From Warburgia ugandensis (Eukaryota; Streptophyta; Magnoliopsida; Canellales; Canellaceae), in contig CP141132.1 of NCBI GenBank assembly GCA_035236585.1, positions 58,749,880 to 58,813,879 on the forward strand: a stretch of 64,000 nucleotides of DNA, written 5' to 3'. Below, one piece after another: positions 51,547-64,000 of the stretch. The notes under the pieces were generated by a model that was given only the letters and a program-made list of their open reading frames with translations, was not told where the DNA came from and did no database searches. Each line of letters starts with the position of its first letter. Position 1 is the stretch's first letter. The position numbers and the translations under genes were made by a program.

Positions 51547-53556
51547 AACATGCCTTCAGTAATCAAGATAATACCTTCCATTGCCTGGCTCGAGGCATGT
51601 GCTTGCCTCGAAGTAATAGCAGAAACTCATCACTACTAATGTGAGGCCATCTCTGCCCTGCCTCCAATGTTAGTATGTCTAACTCCCTATCCTCTGGGAT
51701 AGTCTCTAAAGAAATTCCCTAACCCTCAACAATCAAACCATATAAAGGATTGTCATTGAAATGGTAGCTGTTGATACTATTGCAGCTATTGTGGGAGTCT
51801 ACCAATTCTAGGATGTAATTGTCTAGGTACTTGTCCTTGCAAGTAACACACCTCTTGTTTGCATCCCTACATAAAGGAAACTCTCTCAAATATAGAGGCC
51901 ATGTATGTTACCTCTACCATCAATGTAGAATGCATTAAAATCACCTGAGTTCTCAATCCAGGTGTCAACTCATCAACAATCTATTTGCCCCTTCCTAGTC
52001 TATGATAATGGCGATAGGAGCAACCCTCGTCAACTAGTTAACTGGTTCAAATGCTATTGAGCTATTTGATTCCTCTAGTCCAAAGTAGCCAACTTTCTTT
52101 ATATCATCAGTTGCTTACCTTCCCAATGGCCTTTTAGATAAAGTCTCAGTAATGGAGGAACAAGCCCTCTTAAATGACTATCACTAGAATCTTTATAATT
52201 ATATTTTTGGTGTCATCATATCAGATTCATATTAAGATTTGAGCTAAAATTCCCTAAAGGACCAAGTCGCATCTTTTCTCAATGCTAGTAGCCTTATGCT
52301 AGGGTATTTTGATTCTTATACAAACTCATAGCAATATCTCATGTTTTATAGATTTTGACCTCTTCAAATAATTCTCTACTTTAAGAATTCATTCATAATC
52401 ATATCTAAAATTATGCTTAAATTATCACCATGAATAAATCGTTCTCATATAGATTGGCATTAGAACCTTCTAGTATCCATGCTTTCAATTCTCCACTCAT
52501 CTTCTAATCTTCTTATCATTTAGTAGTCATCCTTATAAAATTGTTGTTATATCCTCTAAGCATTGTGCACCTCTAATTCATAACTAGAACTCTCCAGGAT
52601 CATTAAATAGGTATTTACTTCTCAATGATAACTCATTGTCAATATTTCTGTATATATAATGAATAACTCATTTTTGCTCCTTTGATCAATAATTCATTTA
52701 CATAAGTAGGTCAATTGCCACTGACTTTCATAATAACAAAATTTTATCAATTGGATATATCCGCTACATGTATAGACTAATGTTATAATCCTCTTAATTT
52801 CCCTGAGTTCTCTTCCATTGTGATTATTTTCTGCTCTCCTTTCATTTTTATCATAATATTATTGCATAATAGTTATCATAATCTTTGAAGGTTTATACAT
52901 ATCATTAAAATTAAAACTTGAATCCCCAAAGGTAGCCAAAAGTGTCAATATTGTCCTCTTTAGGCATCAGTCTACTTTCAATCAGAACCCTCAAGGCTTT
53001 ATTTCTATCGGGACATCAACACCCATGGACATTGGTCTACTTCCAATCAAAATCAATAGGCCTGGCACCCTCAAAATGCATTGTTTCCATTTACACTATC
53101 ACAATATTGTTCTCTTTGGGCCACACCATGGGCCCTCAAGGTTTTGTTTCCTAGTGGACATCAGCACCCCTGGACATCTAGGCTACCTGTAGCCTGACAA
53201 CCACCTTGGCCCGCCCACCAAACACAACTAGCTCCACTTAGAACGCATTGTCCATGTAAATGTCTCTATTTCTGACAACGTTTTCATTTGGATATACTAA
53301 TTTCAAACTCTAATGATCTTACTCCTTACTCTAAGAATTACACTTAATTTGCAAGAGCATTCCTCTGATTCATACTGGGGCTAAAAATCTATTAGTTTCT
53401 TAGAACATGCCAACTCTCGTAAGTGGCATCACTTTCCACATACATCAACATTGTTTAGATAAGTTATCCTTATAACCCATACCTAACCAACCGATGTTTA
53501 CTACTTAACTTTATATGACTTTTGGACATGTTGGATTGGTTGTGAGAGGATTAACT

Positions 53557-53570
53557 GGGCTTTGATACCA
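53557..53570 (-). other. Primer-binding site (tRNA-iMet type)
   Basis: The minus strand reads TGGTATCAAAGCCC beside the 5' LTR (53573-56457). One mismatch to TGGTATCAGAGC over the first 12 bases. Confidence 0.85.
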
Positions 53571-53572
53571 AC

Positions 53573-53887
53573 TGTGACATCCCGGGTTTTTCTACCTTTT
53601 TCATAAAGTCTTTTGAATTTGTGGGGACCCAAGTTTGGAAAACTATTTAGAAAATAAATAGTGAAAACATTTTTCAAGAGAAAACTTTTAAAAATCTCGA
53701 GTATCATTTTTCCTTTTATAAAAATAAGGATTTTTAGAGAAATGAGCTCTACATTTTTACCAAAAATTCAGTAGAGTTTCCTCTGTATTTTGGACTTCCC
53801 ACATTTTTCACATGCGATGCGGGGTTCTTGATAGACACAATATAATAAAAAATAATAATAAGGCAGACTTTGTCTCCATCCCATCAC

Positions 53888-53927
<40 letters not shown>

Positions 53928-56457
53928 TAGAACCTCCTCGAGGTCTCATGAGTGTAAGAACGCTCATAATCGGCTACCTGCCATTGGTCATGAGTACTCA
54001 TTGTAGACTTAAAATACCAAGGTGCCACGCACCTACACTATTGTGCAATATACATATGAATTTGAAAATAATGGACCCTCCATGCAACGGACAAGAACTG
54101 ATCAAGTTTGTAGCTATCATGCCATACTAAGAGGATAGACTCCCTGCACCGTGATCATGGGAAACACAGTATGCAAGCCATGACCTGCCCATAATGTGAT
54201 CAACTTGAATTCAGCCCTGTCGGCCAAGTATTTAAGGCATATAAACAATTTCAGAAGGAGGACGATTAGTCCTCAATCTTCCTAGCATAGCACCTGTTAG
54301 CCCCAATATGTCTGTCATAACATAATAATAGTAGGCATCATCACATGCTGATATAACTGATAAAACCATAGAAATCCCTGCATTATTGTAATCATGCAAT
54401 TTAAATATCATGATATGATATAGCCATATAAAAGCCACCCTCACAAGGGTTGAGTTTGAGGATTTTGTATTCCTCATCATTTCATAATTCATGAAGTCCA
54501 TGTAATTTCAAATATGTTTTCATGCATAAGTTTCTAATTTGATAGTAAAACAACATGGCATTCCAAACCAATAAGTTGCATGAAATACAAATGTGTTAAC
54601 TGTATAAATTAGAAATATCAAAATACAAAATCTTAAACATTTTCAAATATGACTAGTAGTTATCAATAGTTTTTCATGTTTTACAAAAGTATATTGATGT
54701 TAAAACTACCTACCTCCTTTGACATGCTCCTTGGTTTAGTTATATCCCTTCTTCCACTCACTTGTCGATCAACCTTCTCTGTTGATATTACAGAGTTCTT
54801 GTTAATGTTGAATTATATATTAATAAGTATATAAGAGATCTATTTTTAATTAAAGCCTAAGGTTTATATCATCATAAACCATCAAATTTTCCACTGATAA
54901 TAGATTACATAAGAGAAGACCTCGTCAATTCAATCCCATATCCACCATCCATTTACCAATTAATGGTCTAATGGTTTAGGTTTGCATTTACACTTCAAAT
55001 AACCCCATTGATGAATGATTCAAATCTAAAAGTATAGTCTAATGAGTCATGGTGATCTAACTTAGTGTTTCCAGGTTTATCCTATGTTCTTTGGCTAATT
55101 GGATTGGTTATTAAGGGTTTAAGCCATTAATTTGAACCTTGGAAAGGTTACTAAAGTTCTAATCACTTATAGAACAATGTGTACATCAACAAATAAATAG
55201 TCCTTATTTAAGCCATCAGTTTCTTGAAAATCAGTGCCCTGATCTTAAAATTTTTAGAGAGCTTAACTTAATAAAGGTTAGGGTACACAATGGTGACATC
55301 TAATCACCAATCATACATTACTAGGTCCTTATTCCTCTACTGTCTGATCAGATGATTGAGATTATTGGATCAATTTTAATTTAGATCTTTCAATTTCTGC
55401 CATATACTAGTTAATTTAATGTTTTAGAATTCATTCATGGTGTTTGATCATTGACTAGACATCAATAAGTCATTATTTAAATAGTGACAGATCAGATGAT
55501 TGAGATTGTCTAATTAATTTTAGCCTAGATCGACAATCTCAGTCAAATCTGACCTATACCTAGTATATATTTACCTATTTCGAAACTTGGATTAATGAAT
55601 GAATGGTTGGATCATCTCAAAACCTCAGATCTAACATGAAATGGTACGTATCTAACTAGAACGTGGAATTCACAAGTTGGGTTTTGGAATTCCTACCTCA
55701 CATTGGGTCTTTAGCCTTCTTCCTTGAATGGATTTGTCAGATTGATCATCGTTTTTTGGTGATGATCTCCGAGTCTGTCATGCATCGATCCCTTCTCCAG
55801 TTGACTGGTAAGAATATCTCGAATCACCCAATAAACTTAGGGTTTTGATTCACCTTGTCGTGAAGAGTAGAATGATCAACTCGTATCATTGATTCGAGCC
55901 ATCGTCTTCTCCAGCGATGACCGTAAATCGGTAAACCTAGAAACCCCTGTTTTCCCTATTTTTCTTGCTCGTTGGTGTGACCTATTTTCTAGTGTACTTG
56001 GCTCTCTCCCTCTTCTCCTCTCCTTTTCCTTCTTCCTCCTCCTCTTCTTCCCTTTCTTCTTCTTTCTCCCCACCTATTTCCTCTGTATGTGTATGTTGGG
56101 TTCGAGAACAGACCGTTAGTCTCATTTCACTTAAGTGGGGAGGGGTTCTTGTATCAAATATGGTCCCCTCTATTAAGGCATTTCGTTTTGTTTTGTTTTG
56201 CTTTTTTTACAAAAATGCCCTTCACATTTAAACCCTCCTATCTCCTCCATTCAAACTCCGATTTCAGCTAACTTGGTGTTGTTGGAATCATCTTTTCAAC
56301 AATCCAATTATGGATGTATCAATACTTGATTAGATGTCTATCAAGTTTTTCACTTATAAAACTCCAAAAAATAAGAAATTCAATATATTCTTTTCATCCG
56401 AATTTAACATTTTCCAAAATTTACTCAAATTATGATTTAAAAATGAGGGTCGTTACA
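53573..56457 (-). repeat. 5' LTR (2.88 kb)
   Basis: Partner of 46174-49736. Contains (CA)n at 53892-53924. The ends (TGTGACATCCCGGG, GTTACA) agree. Drift between the two LTRs is visible throughout, so the insertion is not recent. Confidence 0.88.
53892..53924. repeat. (CA)n microsatellite
   Basis: About 33 bases; counterpart of the long run at 47126-47239. Confidence 0.93.
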
Positions 56458-56462
56458 TCTTT

Positions 56463-56850
56463 CTTATTGCTCATAGCCCTATACAGGATGTCCTCATTGG
56501 TAGCCGTGCTGCTTAGAGTTCCTATACTTGTGTTTTCTTGGGTAAGAGGGTTATGGAAAATTTAGTGAAAAAGACATAATCATGTCATCTAATTAATTGT
56601 ATAAAACTATTAGACAGGTGGAACCACTTACAATGCAAGAAGAAATTTATGTAATAGTTTCATTTGAGAATATTTGGCTAGCACGACCCACCAAATGTGC
56701 CATCTTTTAGGGGATGGAGTGCTCAATGGTTTTCGTAGTCCTAGATTTCTTTTGCTGTCAAGCAAGATACTACGGTTAGAGAACAAAATGTATATAACTA
56801 TAATAGCATTAATTTGAAAGGGATAAATTATCACAGATGCTTACTTTGTG
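56463..56850 (-). pseudogene. CACTA ORF remnant, upstream piece
   Basis: Minus strand: TNEDILYRAMSNKK near 56515-56463 joins, across the inserted element, the VRGMG block at 46170. Further upstream, KMAHLVGRASQIFSNETIT (near 56710-56650) resembles the region before it in Transposase_24 proteins. Stops and an intron-like AT stretch lie between. The rest of the CACTA element is not visible. Confidence 0.45.
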
Positions 56851-56921
56851 CTCTTCTAAATGAGCGTAGCCCAACCTGGACAAGTGGTGCTACATATTAG
56901 TTCCATAATTGAAATTCTAAT

Positions 56922-58917
56922 AAATGATGCATGCAAATTGAAATATGAATATGAATACAAATTAATTTGATTATTGAGTCATGCTTTGACATAAACAATT
57001 GAGATACATAACTTTGTATGAATTATGAAATATTAATGTATATTAGTATTAAAGTAAAGATTTAAGAGTTGAAGACTGGTATTAGGTAAGGTGAAATGAC
57101 TTGTAAGAGTTGAAGACTGATACTAGATAATGTGAAAAGACTTGTAAGAGTTGAAGACTAGTATCAGATAATATGAAATGACTTGTAAGAGTTGAAGATT
57201 GGTGACTTAGTGAAATGACTCATAAGAGTTGAAGACTGGTACCAAGTAATGTGAAACTACTTGTAAGAGTTGAAGAGTAGTATCAGGTAATGTCAAACGA
57301 CTTGTAAGAGTTGAAGACTGGCACTAGGTAATGTGAAATGACTCGTAAAAGTTAAAGACTAGTACCAGGTAATGTGAAACAACTAGTAAGAGTTGAAGAC
57401 TAATGCCAAGTAATGTGAAACGACTCGTAAGAGTTGAAGACTAGTATTACGTAATGCGAAACGACTTGTAAGAGGTGAAGACTGGAACTCAAGTAATGTG
57501 AAACAACTTGTAAGAGTTGTAAGACTATGGATATTTTATAATTTTATATGTTGTAAGAATGTTTTTACATGCATGATTTGATTTGGTTTTAGCATGGATT
57601 TGCCTGTGGTGATCTGATATGCTCAGAGGTATATTTGGTATGGATTTTCCTGTGGTGAGCTACTATGCTCTGATTTTGATGTGGCATTGATTTGCTTATG
57701 AGTGAATGTGAAAGTGATTCAATTATTTTGTTGTTTTATCATGGAACTGTACGTACTGACAGCATGCCTTATCCCTCAAAAGGATATCTTATGATTTTTA
57801 CGTGTACTGATGTTATTTATAGATAGATTAAATCCTTGATGGGATTCCTATTAGGCTAATTGCATTGCATATGTTTGTAATAGGCTCTAAGTAAATTATG
57901 AGCTGTTAGAATTTGATATGATTTGATGTAGATCTGCCTGTATAATGAGTTGATATCTAATGTTATGTTATGATATGAGATTGCTTGAAATGAATTGTGA
58001 TGTATATGATATGAATATCATCATATGCTTAAGACTGTATGACTGAATAATGTTCCTTAGAACAGATATATGCATAGTAATGTTGTTATTATCCTTTTAA
58101 AATGGCTGACTTGTAGATTGACCAATTACTACTATGAATGTTAAAGTAATTACATGTTACTTGGTTTGTCAAGTATGATGCAAATTTTGTGGACAATATA
58201 CATACATATCTGTATACATGCATAGGTATGATTGTAATGCATTCCATGTGATGGCTTGTGGCCAAGTGATTATTTATTAGAAAGAACTTTCTTCAAATCA
58301 TTATATGTATGCCATGATTTCAGTTTTGTAGTACTTGGTTTATCTACTGAGTATGTTGTATACTCACCCTACCATTTTTACCATAGGTCATGTTGAAAAG
58401 AATTAGAAAGGAGATTAAGATTCTAAGAAAACCAATTGAAGATTTCAAGAAGATAAAAAGTAAGGTAATCTAGAGTTTCATTGAGAAACTTGAGTTATGT
58501 TGACTATTAAGTAATATTTTAATCTTATATGTGGTTTATTTTGTAATTGGGCTATGTTTGATAAGTTTTGGGTATGCTACATGTTAAATGCTTTTTGAAA
58601 AGGAGACGGAGTCTCCAATCATGTTTAATTTAAAAGAATGTTTATTAGGTAATTGGCAATGATATGCATTAAATGTCATATGTCTGAAAAACAGAGAAAA
58701 CTCCACCTGATTTTTAATAGAAATGTAGTCCTTATTTTACTAAAGATCATTTTGAGAAAAGAAAAATGACACTTGGGGTTTTTCAAAGTGAGTTTAGAAT
58801 GAAAAAGATTCTTCTGCTGTTATTTGATTTTCAAAAATGGTTTTCAATAGAGATCAATCTTGCTATGTAAATGTCTTTTGTATTTAAAAAAGTATCATAA
58901 AAACTCAGGTCATCACA
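56922..58917 (+). repeat. 5' LTR (left-truncated, internally deleted)
   Basis: From about 56922 it aligns with the 3' LTR from about 63225 on (AAATGATGCATGCAAATTG), with a deletion of roughly 100 bases relative to it. The 2.1 kb that should precede is missing. Ends GGTCATCACA. Confidence 0.75.
57066..57530 (+). repeat. 41-bp minisatellite in the 5' LTR
   Basis: About 11 copies of a 41-base unit: GTAAGAGTTGAAGACTGGTA, then CCAGGTAATGTGAAATGACT. Copies differ at a few sites and by small indels. The same array occurs in the 3' LTR. Confidence 0.92.
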
Positions 58918-58919
58918 TT

Positions 58920-58931
58920 TGGTATCAGAGC
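58920..58931 (+). other. Primer-binding site (tRNA-iMet, perfect)
   Basis: TGGTATCAGAGC, two bases after the 5' LTR end. Fixes the plus sense. Confidence 0.9.
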
Positions 58932-61036
58932 TCAGATTCATGTCATTCATAGCCAATTACAAATGAAAAAGCATGAATAGTCAACAGTATTAAGATAAAT
59001 TTATGTCCTAGTGTAAGTAATTAGAGAAAACACTTATAAGGTCTTGATGATGATGATGATGACTTACATAGGATTAGGAAATCTAAAAGAAGATGTCACA
59101 TTGAAGATAGGGTTAACTAGAGTATATGTACTCACTTATGGTTGTGTAAATGTGAAATTTAGAGATGCCACATAAGCAGAATAGAAGTTTGACCCTAGGA
59201 GTAATAGTAATTCTATAAACTCCCTCGAGTAAGAAGCTCCATCAATTGAGACTGTTCAGACATTCATGTAGCACATAGATCAATTTTTCTAGAACCAGCC
59301 ATAAGGAGAAATAACAATTAGAACTCTGGCATCAGATAATACTGATGAAAGAGCAAACGTTCAATTGAATGGATTTACGAAATTGGTCCCATCATTCTCT
59401 AGAGAGAGTGAATCTTACTTGGCAGAGAAGTGAAGTTTTGGAATAGAGCAAGGTCATGGAAGTGATGACAAAAATTTCAGAGAGTAGAAAGGTAGTAATG
59501 GCTACCTTTATCTTGACAGGAAAAGTTTCCCTTAGTGGGGAACAATTGAACAAGTAAATTTTGAAAGACAACAAGAAAGAAAGTATGAATTTGGAACACG
59601 GATTAAATAAGATGGAATAATGTCTTCCTTTGGTGATGAAAGTATCAGATGCGTAACTTGTGTGACTATGAATTATAATGATATATGGATGATACTTTAA
59701 CACATGAGTGATAATGACAGAGATGTGGAGTATCTAAGATCTTTAGTTTAGAGCTCAATAAATCCTCTCACTGCCAGTTCAACATGTCCAAAAGAATGCG
59801 ATCAACCAATGAATGTTGGTTGATAAGTTATGAGTTACAGAGATAACTCATATATGTAATGTTGACTAATGAGGAACAGACACTACCTATGATGGTTGGC
59901 ATACTTTAAGAAAACAAGTGATTCAGAATTGTGTTTTATTTCAAGAAAGATTCTTGAATTATCTATATTAAAAAAATCAATTTTGATATTTGAATTTGTA
60001 TATGAAATTGACACATGTTCCACCGGTTATTTAAGTTGCCAGACTTCTGGTTTATTTGACTGATGTTTGATCAATGCTATGATTTGACTCTTCTAATGAG
60101 GAATATTTGTTTATACCCTTGTGGCTAGGTGATCTAAACCTCATCTGATCAATTGGGTAGTGTACTTGTTGGACCGTATATCAATAGCATCACTTTTGAA
60201 CCAGCTCTTTAAATCTTCTAGCCAACTATTCATCAATCTTAGATTTATGATGTTTGGACTCCTTGGATAGGAGAATTTATGTACCTGCTGTAGTTTTGTA
60301 TTTTGAACCTTATCTGTTCAATAAGGTGGATGAACTCATTTGGATTGTATGCCAATGGGGATCATTCCAACTATTTGTATTTGTATGTACTGATAGAAAC
60401 ATTTCAGTATCAATATTTGAAAATATGATGGTACAATATCTGTATTTGAAAACACCAATGGTGTTATTTTGATAATTGAATATGGTTGCACAGTTAGGGC
60501 GATTTCAGTTTTAGTTTCATGTTGCTTTTGAGAGACACTGAAAGTGTTATTTCTGTATTTGAATTTGAATACACCAAAGGGTGTACGTTTAGTTATAAAC
60601 TTCTAATTTGTATAAATGTTATCCTTAGTATTTGCACTTGAATGTTCTCACCTGGACTTAAGTCAGAGGTTATTATTTTTGACTGTATGAATTTAAAGGC
60701 CATATATATCATTTCAGTAAATTAGAATTTGGGAACATCAAAGATTTGAAGACAATAATTAGATGAACTAAAATTACATAATAATGTTGATGGGTTAGTA
60801 AGTAAAGGTCGAGTATCAAGTGTGTAGTGAAAGTGGATCTTTATTGGTTAAAGTAGATAGAAAAGCTACACTAATAAGTGACTTGATATTTAGAATTTAA
60901 GTTAAAAATCAGTTACATTTCGAGGACTTTTGTCTCAATGAAGAATTTTGAGAATTTAAGTTTACGAAGAGATGAGAATATTTCCAAAGTTGTTTGAAAG
61001 ATATCATGAAAAGAATTTCAAGGACGAAATTCCTCT
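58932..61036 (+). other. Internal region, decayed or non-autonomous
   Basis: A gag-like start may lie near 59164 (MPHKQNRS), but stops follow quickly. No protease, RT or integrase motif was found. 60254-60472 is an open frame without a recognised domain. The region is too short for gag-pol. Confidence 0.55.
59032..59066 (+). mobile_element. Possible 25-bp RTE LINE tail insertion
   Basis: 59037-59061 reads TAAGGTCTTGATGATGATG and so on, identical to the 3' terminus of the RTE copy at 10725-10750, and is flanked by ACTTA on both sides (59032-59036, 59062-59066). It looks like an extremely truncated RTE insertion. A chance TGA microsatellite is the alternative. Confidence 0.45.
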
Positions 61037-61049
61037 AAGGAGGGAAGAA
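61037..61049 (+). other. Polypurine tract
   Basis: AAGGAGGGAAGAA directly before the 3' LTR. Confidence 0.85.
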
Positions 61050-64000
61050 TGTAATATCCCTGATTTTTAAGTTATAATTTAAGTAAAATGTGAAGTTTTA
61101 TAAGCGAAAAATTTAATAGACATCAAATTAAGCATTAAGACTTCTATAATTGGATTGTACATGAAAAGACGATTCCAATGGCATTAAGTTTGCTGAAATC
61201 AGAGTTCAAATGCAGGAGATATGAGGATTTAAATATGAGGGGCATTTTTGTAAAAATAAGTTAAAAAAAATGAAAAGCTTAATAGAAGGGGGCTGTACTT
61301 GATATGGGTACCCCTCCCACTTAAACTGAAGAACAAACCATTAGGTATGTTACCAAAATCCGAACCCGACACAGGAAACTTGATGAAGAGGAGGAGAGAG
61401 AGAGAGGAGGAAGAAGAAAGGAGAAGAAGAAGAGGGATAAGGAGAAAAGGAGAAGGGAGAGAAGGAGAGGAGGTTGTGTGCGCCGAATAACTCAGATCAC
61501 ATCGTGGAAAAAGGATTTGGGTGGGGTTTTTATGTCGCCCATAAAGTGGAGCTTGTTGGCGATAATGGTTGCTTGAATTTGGGATTTGAGCCATCCACCT
61601 TACTCTGCACAAAGGGAGGAACAAAACCCCTTTGCTTCCACGATGATCAAAGGAGGATTGATGCGGAATTGAATGGGTAAAGCTGCGAACAGGAACAATC
61701 CCAGGAAAATTTGAATGAAACCCGTCTTCTCCCTTGACAACTAGAGATGGTAAGCACTACGGAGGTAGGTTTTCTGCAAACCCAACTATGTTTTTCTTTT
61801 GATTCATTGTCGATGCATATAGATCTAGGTTTTTGGGTTAGGGTTTGACTAATCCATCACTAAAACAAGATCTAACCGTTGATCTTATTTGTGTTTAACA
61901 AAAAAAGATCGGTAGGAACTCTGATAGTCTTGTTTAAAATCTCAATCATCAAATTGGGGCTTGGATAATGATGATCCAACCCTTTACAATAGACCTTAGC
62001 CATCGAATCATCTGTGGAAGGTAGATCCAACTGCTCTTAGTAAATCTTGACTATCAGATCATCTGTAAAAGGCAAATTCGACCACTTTCAACCAATCTTA
62101 GCTGTTGGATCATCTCTAAAAGGTTTATCTGACCATATAATCTAATGGAAAACACTGAATTTTGATGTCCACATAGATCCACCCGTCGATCTCATCCCAA
62201 ATTTAAGAGCAGAGATCGACCAAAGCTTTGATCAACCCACATGAGTTTTGATTTTCCATATAAAGATCTGATATTTATGATCCAAGCTTTGAATTCTCTC
62301 TAATTCTTAAAATTATGATAAAAGGTTTATAATTTTGGAAAAATATGTAGATCCAAAGTTTATTAGAGCCCCGGTCAATTGATTGGAACTCCAACCATTG
62401 GATCCTTGAGATATCACACTGATTAGAATTGATAGTCTTAATCAATGAGTAGATTGTAGGGAATTCATGATCTACATAAGGGAAATGCATGAATCATTCC
62501 TTGATTTCAAATCCACCCCTCTGATCAGTGAAAATTATGCCTGTATGATTCTTATAGTGATTAGATGATGTGTATTCTCATCCAGGGCAAAGATGTAATA
62601 AATCATACCTTAATCTTTTGAGAATTATTAATTGTCAACTAGAAACATAACCTAACCTCTTCCATCTGTTGGATCAATGATCTGGAGAATGAAGGGCATA
62701 TAAGATAATGTTGTAATCACATCTCCGTGTCTAATCTAAGAATAGTAATTGTAACATATTGGACTAGACAAATGTGGCTATTAGATGATAAATTGATTAA
62801 AATGATTAACCATGGATCAAAGAAAGATCCCAAGTCTAACAGTTATATGATTTTGAGATGATCTAAACAATTAGACCATGAGATGAGTAAAAATCTAAGT
62901 TATGGATTTAAAATAGTATGAAAATTAGAACTGATGTTATAAACATCAACTTTATGCACAACATAGATTAACATGCAAGTTGATTGACCATGGAGAGAGG
63001 ATCGTAAAAGCTATGAGAAAAGATAAACCGTCATAAGAGGCAAGCAATCTGATACTACCAAGTTTCAAATGAAATTTAAAATGAGGAAATAGTTGGTGAA
63101 CTGTTATCGGATTTGAATAGTTTGATTTTAGCAATGATTTGATACATATGAGTGTTATTTGGGTGTATATGATTTCCATGTAGATCCATGATTGATATCA
63201 TTGTTCCATGTTTGACATTTTGATAAATGATGCATGCAAATTGAAATATGATTTTAAATCCATATTCCATGCCTTGAAAGAAATGCTTGAAAATGCATGG
63301 TTTTGCATAAGGTATGTATGTCTTATGATACAAATTGAGATGTATGAATATGAATACAAATTGATTTGACTATTGAGTCATGCTTTGAAATAAACACTTG
63401 AGATACATAGCTTTGTATGAATTATGAAATATTAATGTATATTTGTATTGAAGTAGAGATTTAAGAGTTGAAAATTGGTATCAAGTAAAGTGAAATGACT
63501 TGTAAGAATTGAAGGCTAGTACTAAGTAATGTAAAGTGACTCGTAAGAGTTGAAGATTGGTACCAGGTAATGTGAAAAAACTTGTAAGAGTTGAAGACTA
63601 GTACTGGGTAATATGAAACAACTAGTAAGAGTTGAAGACTGGTATTTAGTAATGTGAAATGACTCATAAGAGTTGAAAATTGGTGCCGGTAATGTGAAAC
63701 AACTCGTAAGAGTTGAAGACTAGTATCAGGTAATGTGAAATGACTTGTAAGAGTTGAAGACTAGTATTAGGTAATGTGAAACTACTCGTAAGAGTTGAAG
63801 ACTTGTATTGGGTAATGTGAAATGACTCATAAGAGTTGAAAACTAGTACTAAGTAATGAGAAACGACTCGTAAGAGTTCAAGACTGGCACCAGGTAATGT
63901 GAAATGGCTCATAAGAGTTGAATATTAGTACTAAGTAATTTGAAATGACTCGTAAGAGTCAAAGACTAGTATCAGGTAATGTAAAATGACTCGTAAGAGT
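61050..64000 (+). repeat. 3' LTR (cut by window end)
   Basis: Starts TGTAATATCCC. Purine-rich near 61385-61475. From 63455 on it holds the 41-bp minisatellite. The LTR end lies outside the window. Confidence 0.85.
63455..64000 (+). repeat. 41-bp minisatellite in the 3' LTR
   Basis: At least 13 copies of the unit seen at 57066-57530, continuing past the window. Copies differ in order and spelling from the 5' array, so the arrays have turned over since insertion. Confidence 0.92.

Larger units (their letters stand above)
49754..53556 (-). other. Internal region of the minus-strand Tekay-like element
   Basis: Mostly unreadable. The supportable traces are the protease at 51546-51292, a gag-protease junction near 51590 similar to that at 6500 in the first element, and a CVTCKDKY knuckle-like trace near 51850. 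No RT, RNase H or integrase was recognised. The length is short for an autonomous element, so a large deletion or a non-autonomous derivative is likely. Confidence 0.6.
56922..64000 (+). mobile_element. LTR retrotransposon (same family as 46174-56457), plus sense, cut by window end
   Basis: A 5' LTR truncated on the left (about 56922-58917), a perfect tRNA-iMet primer site, a 2.1-kb internal region, the purine tract AAGGAGGGAAGAA and the 3' LTR from 61050 past the window end. The LTR start TGTAATATCCCTGATTTTTA equals the LTR sense start of the minus-strand neighbour. The two lie almost back to back in inverted orientation. Confidence 0.85.

Noticed and set aside
57066-57530. CRISPR-like array
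   Set aside because: Regular 41-bp units without unique spacers, in a plant LTR; it is a minisatellite.
60254-60472. 72-codon plus-strand frame in the plus LTR element
   Set aside because: No retroelement motif, and neighbouring frames are closed. I treat it as non-coding.

Overview
This window looks like plant nuclear DNA, almost certainly from an angiosperm with a transposon-rich genome. The evidence is a three-exon SPX-domain gene with plant-type sequence, several Ty3/Gypsy LTR elements primed by initiator tRNA-Met, RTE-type and L1-type LINEs (one L1 with the plant-style RNase H tail), an Au-type SINE, a TRIM element and remains of a CACTA transposon. I cannot name the species. Nearly all of the 64 kb is transposable-element DNA in nested layers. 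Only one host gene is supported: an SPX1/SPX2-like phosphate-signalling protein on the minus strand (32275-34116), with a P1BS-type site just upstream.

Layout. 1-10757: an RTE-type LINE (+) split by a Tekay-like chromovirus (356-9526, minus sense, LTRs plus a decayed gag-pol with a chromodomain, 5-bp duplication CTATG). 10757-16963: an internally deleted Tat/Athila-like LTR element (+). 16964-19060: two L1 LINE fragments in opposite orientation. 19060-24628: AT-rich DNA without recognisable genes. 24651-27790: a decayed, nearly full-length RTE LINE (-). 27791-31430: a second broken Ty3/Gypsy element (+), carrying a 60-bp truncated Au SINE. 32275-34300: the SPX gene. 35523-38770: a solo LTR. 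39165-40990: tandem repeats interrupted by an RTE 5' fragment. 41103-41525: an intact-ended TRIM.

41530 to about 56850 is a nested stack. A decayed CACTA (En/Spm) second ORF on the minus strand, with Transposase_24-like, DUF8039-like and Ulp1/C48-peptidase-like pieces in that order, is split by a solo LTR (42679-45128, duplication AGATT) and by a complete but protein-dead Tekay-like element (46174-56457). From about 56922 to the window end there is a plus-oriented element of the same LTR family as the preceding one. Its LTRs carry a 41-bp minisatellite.

The sequence shows how the layers were built: which element entered which, how LTR pairs drifted in length, and a hairpin shared by LTRs of different subfamilies. 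The SPX gene and its promoter are the only part with a clear cellular role (phosphate sensing). I did not find evidence for an undescribed gene system; the best leads concern transposon architecture.
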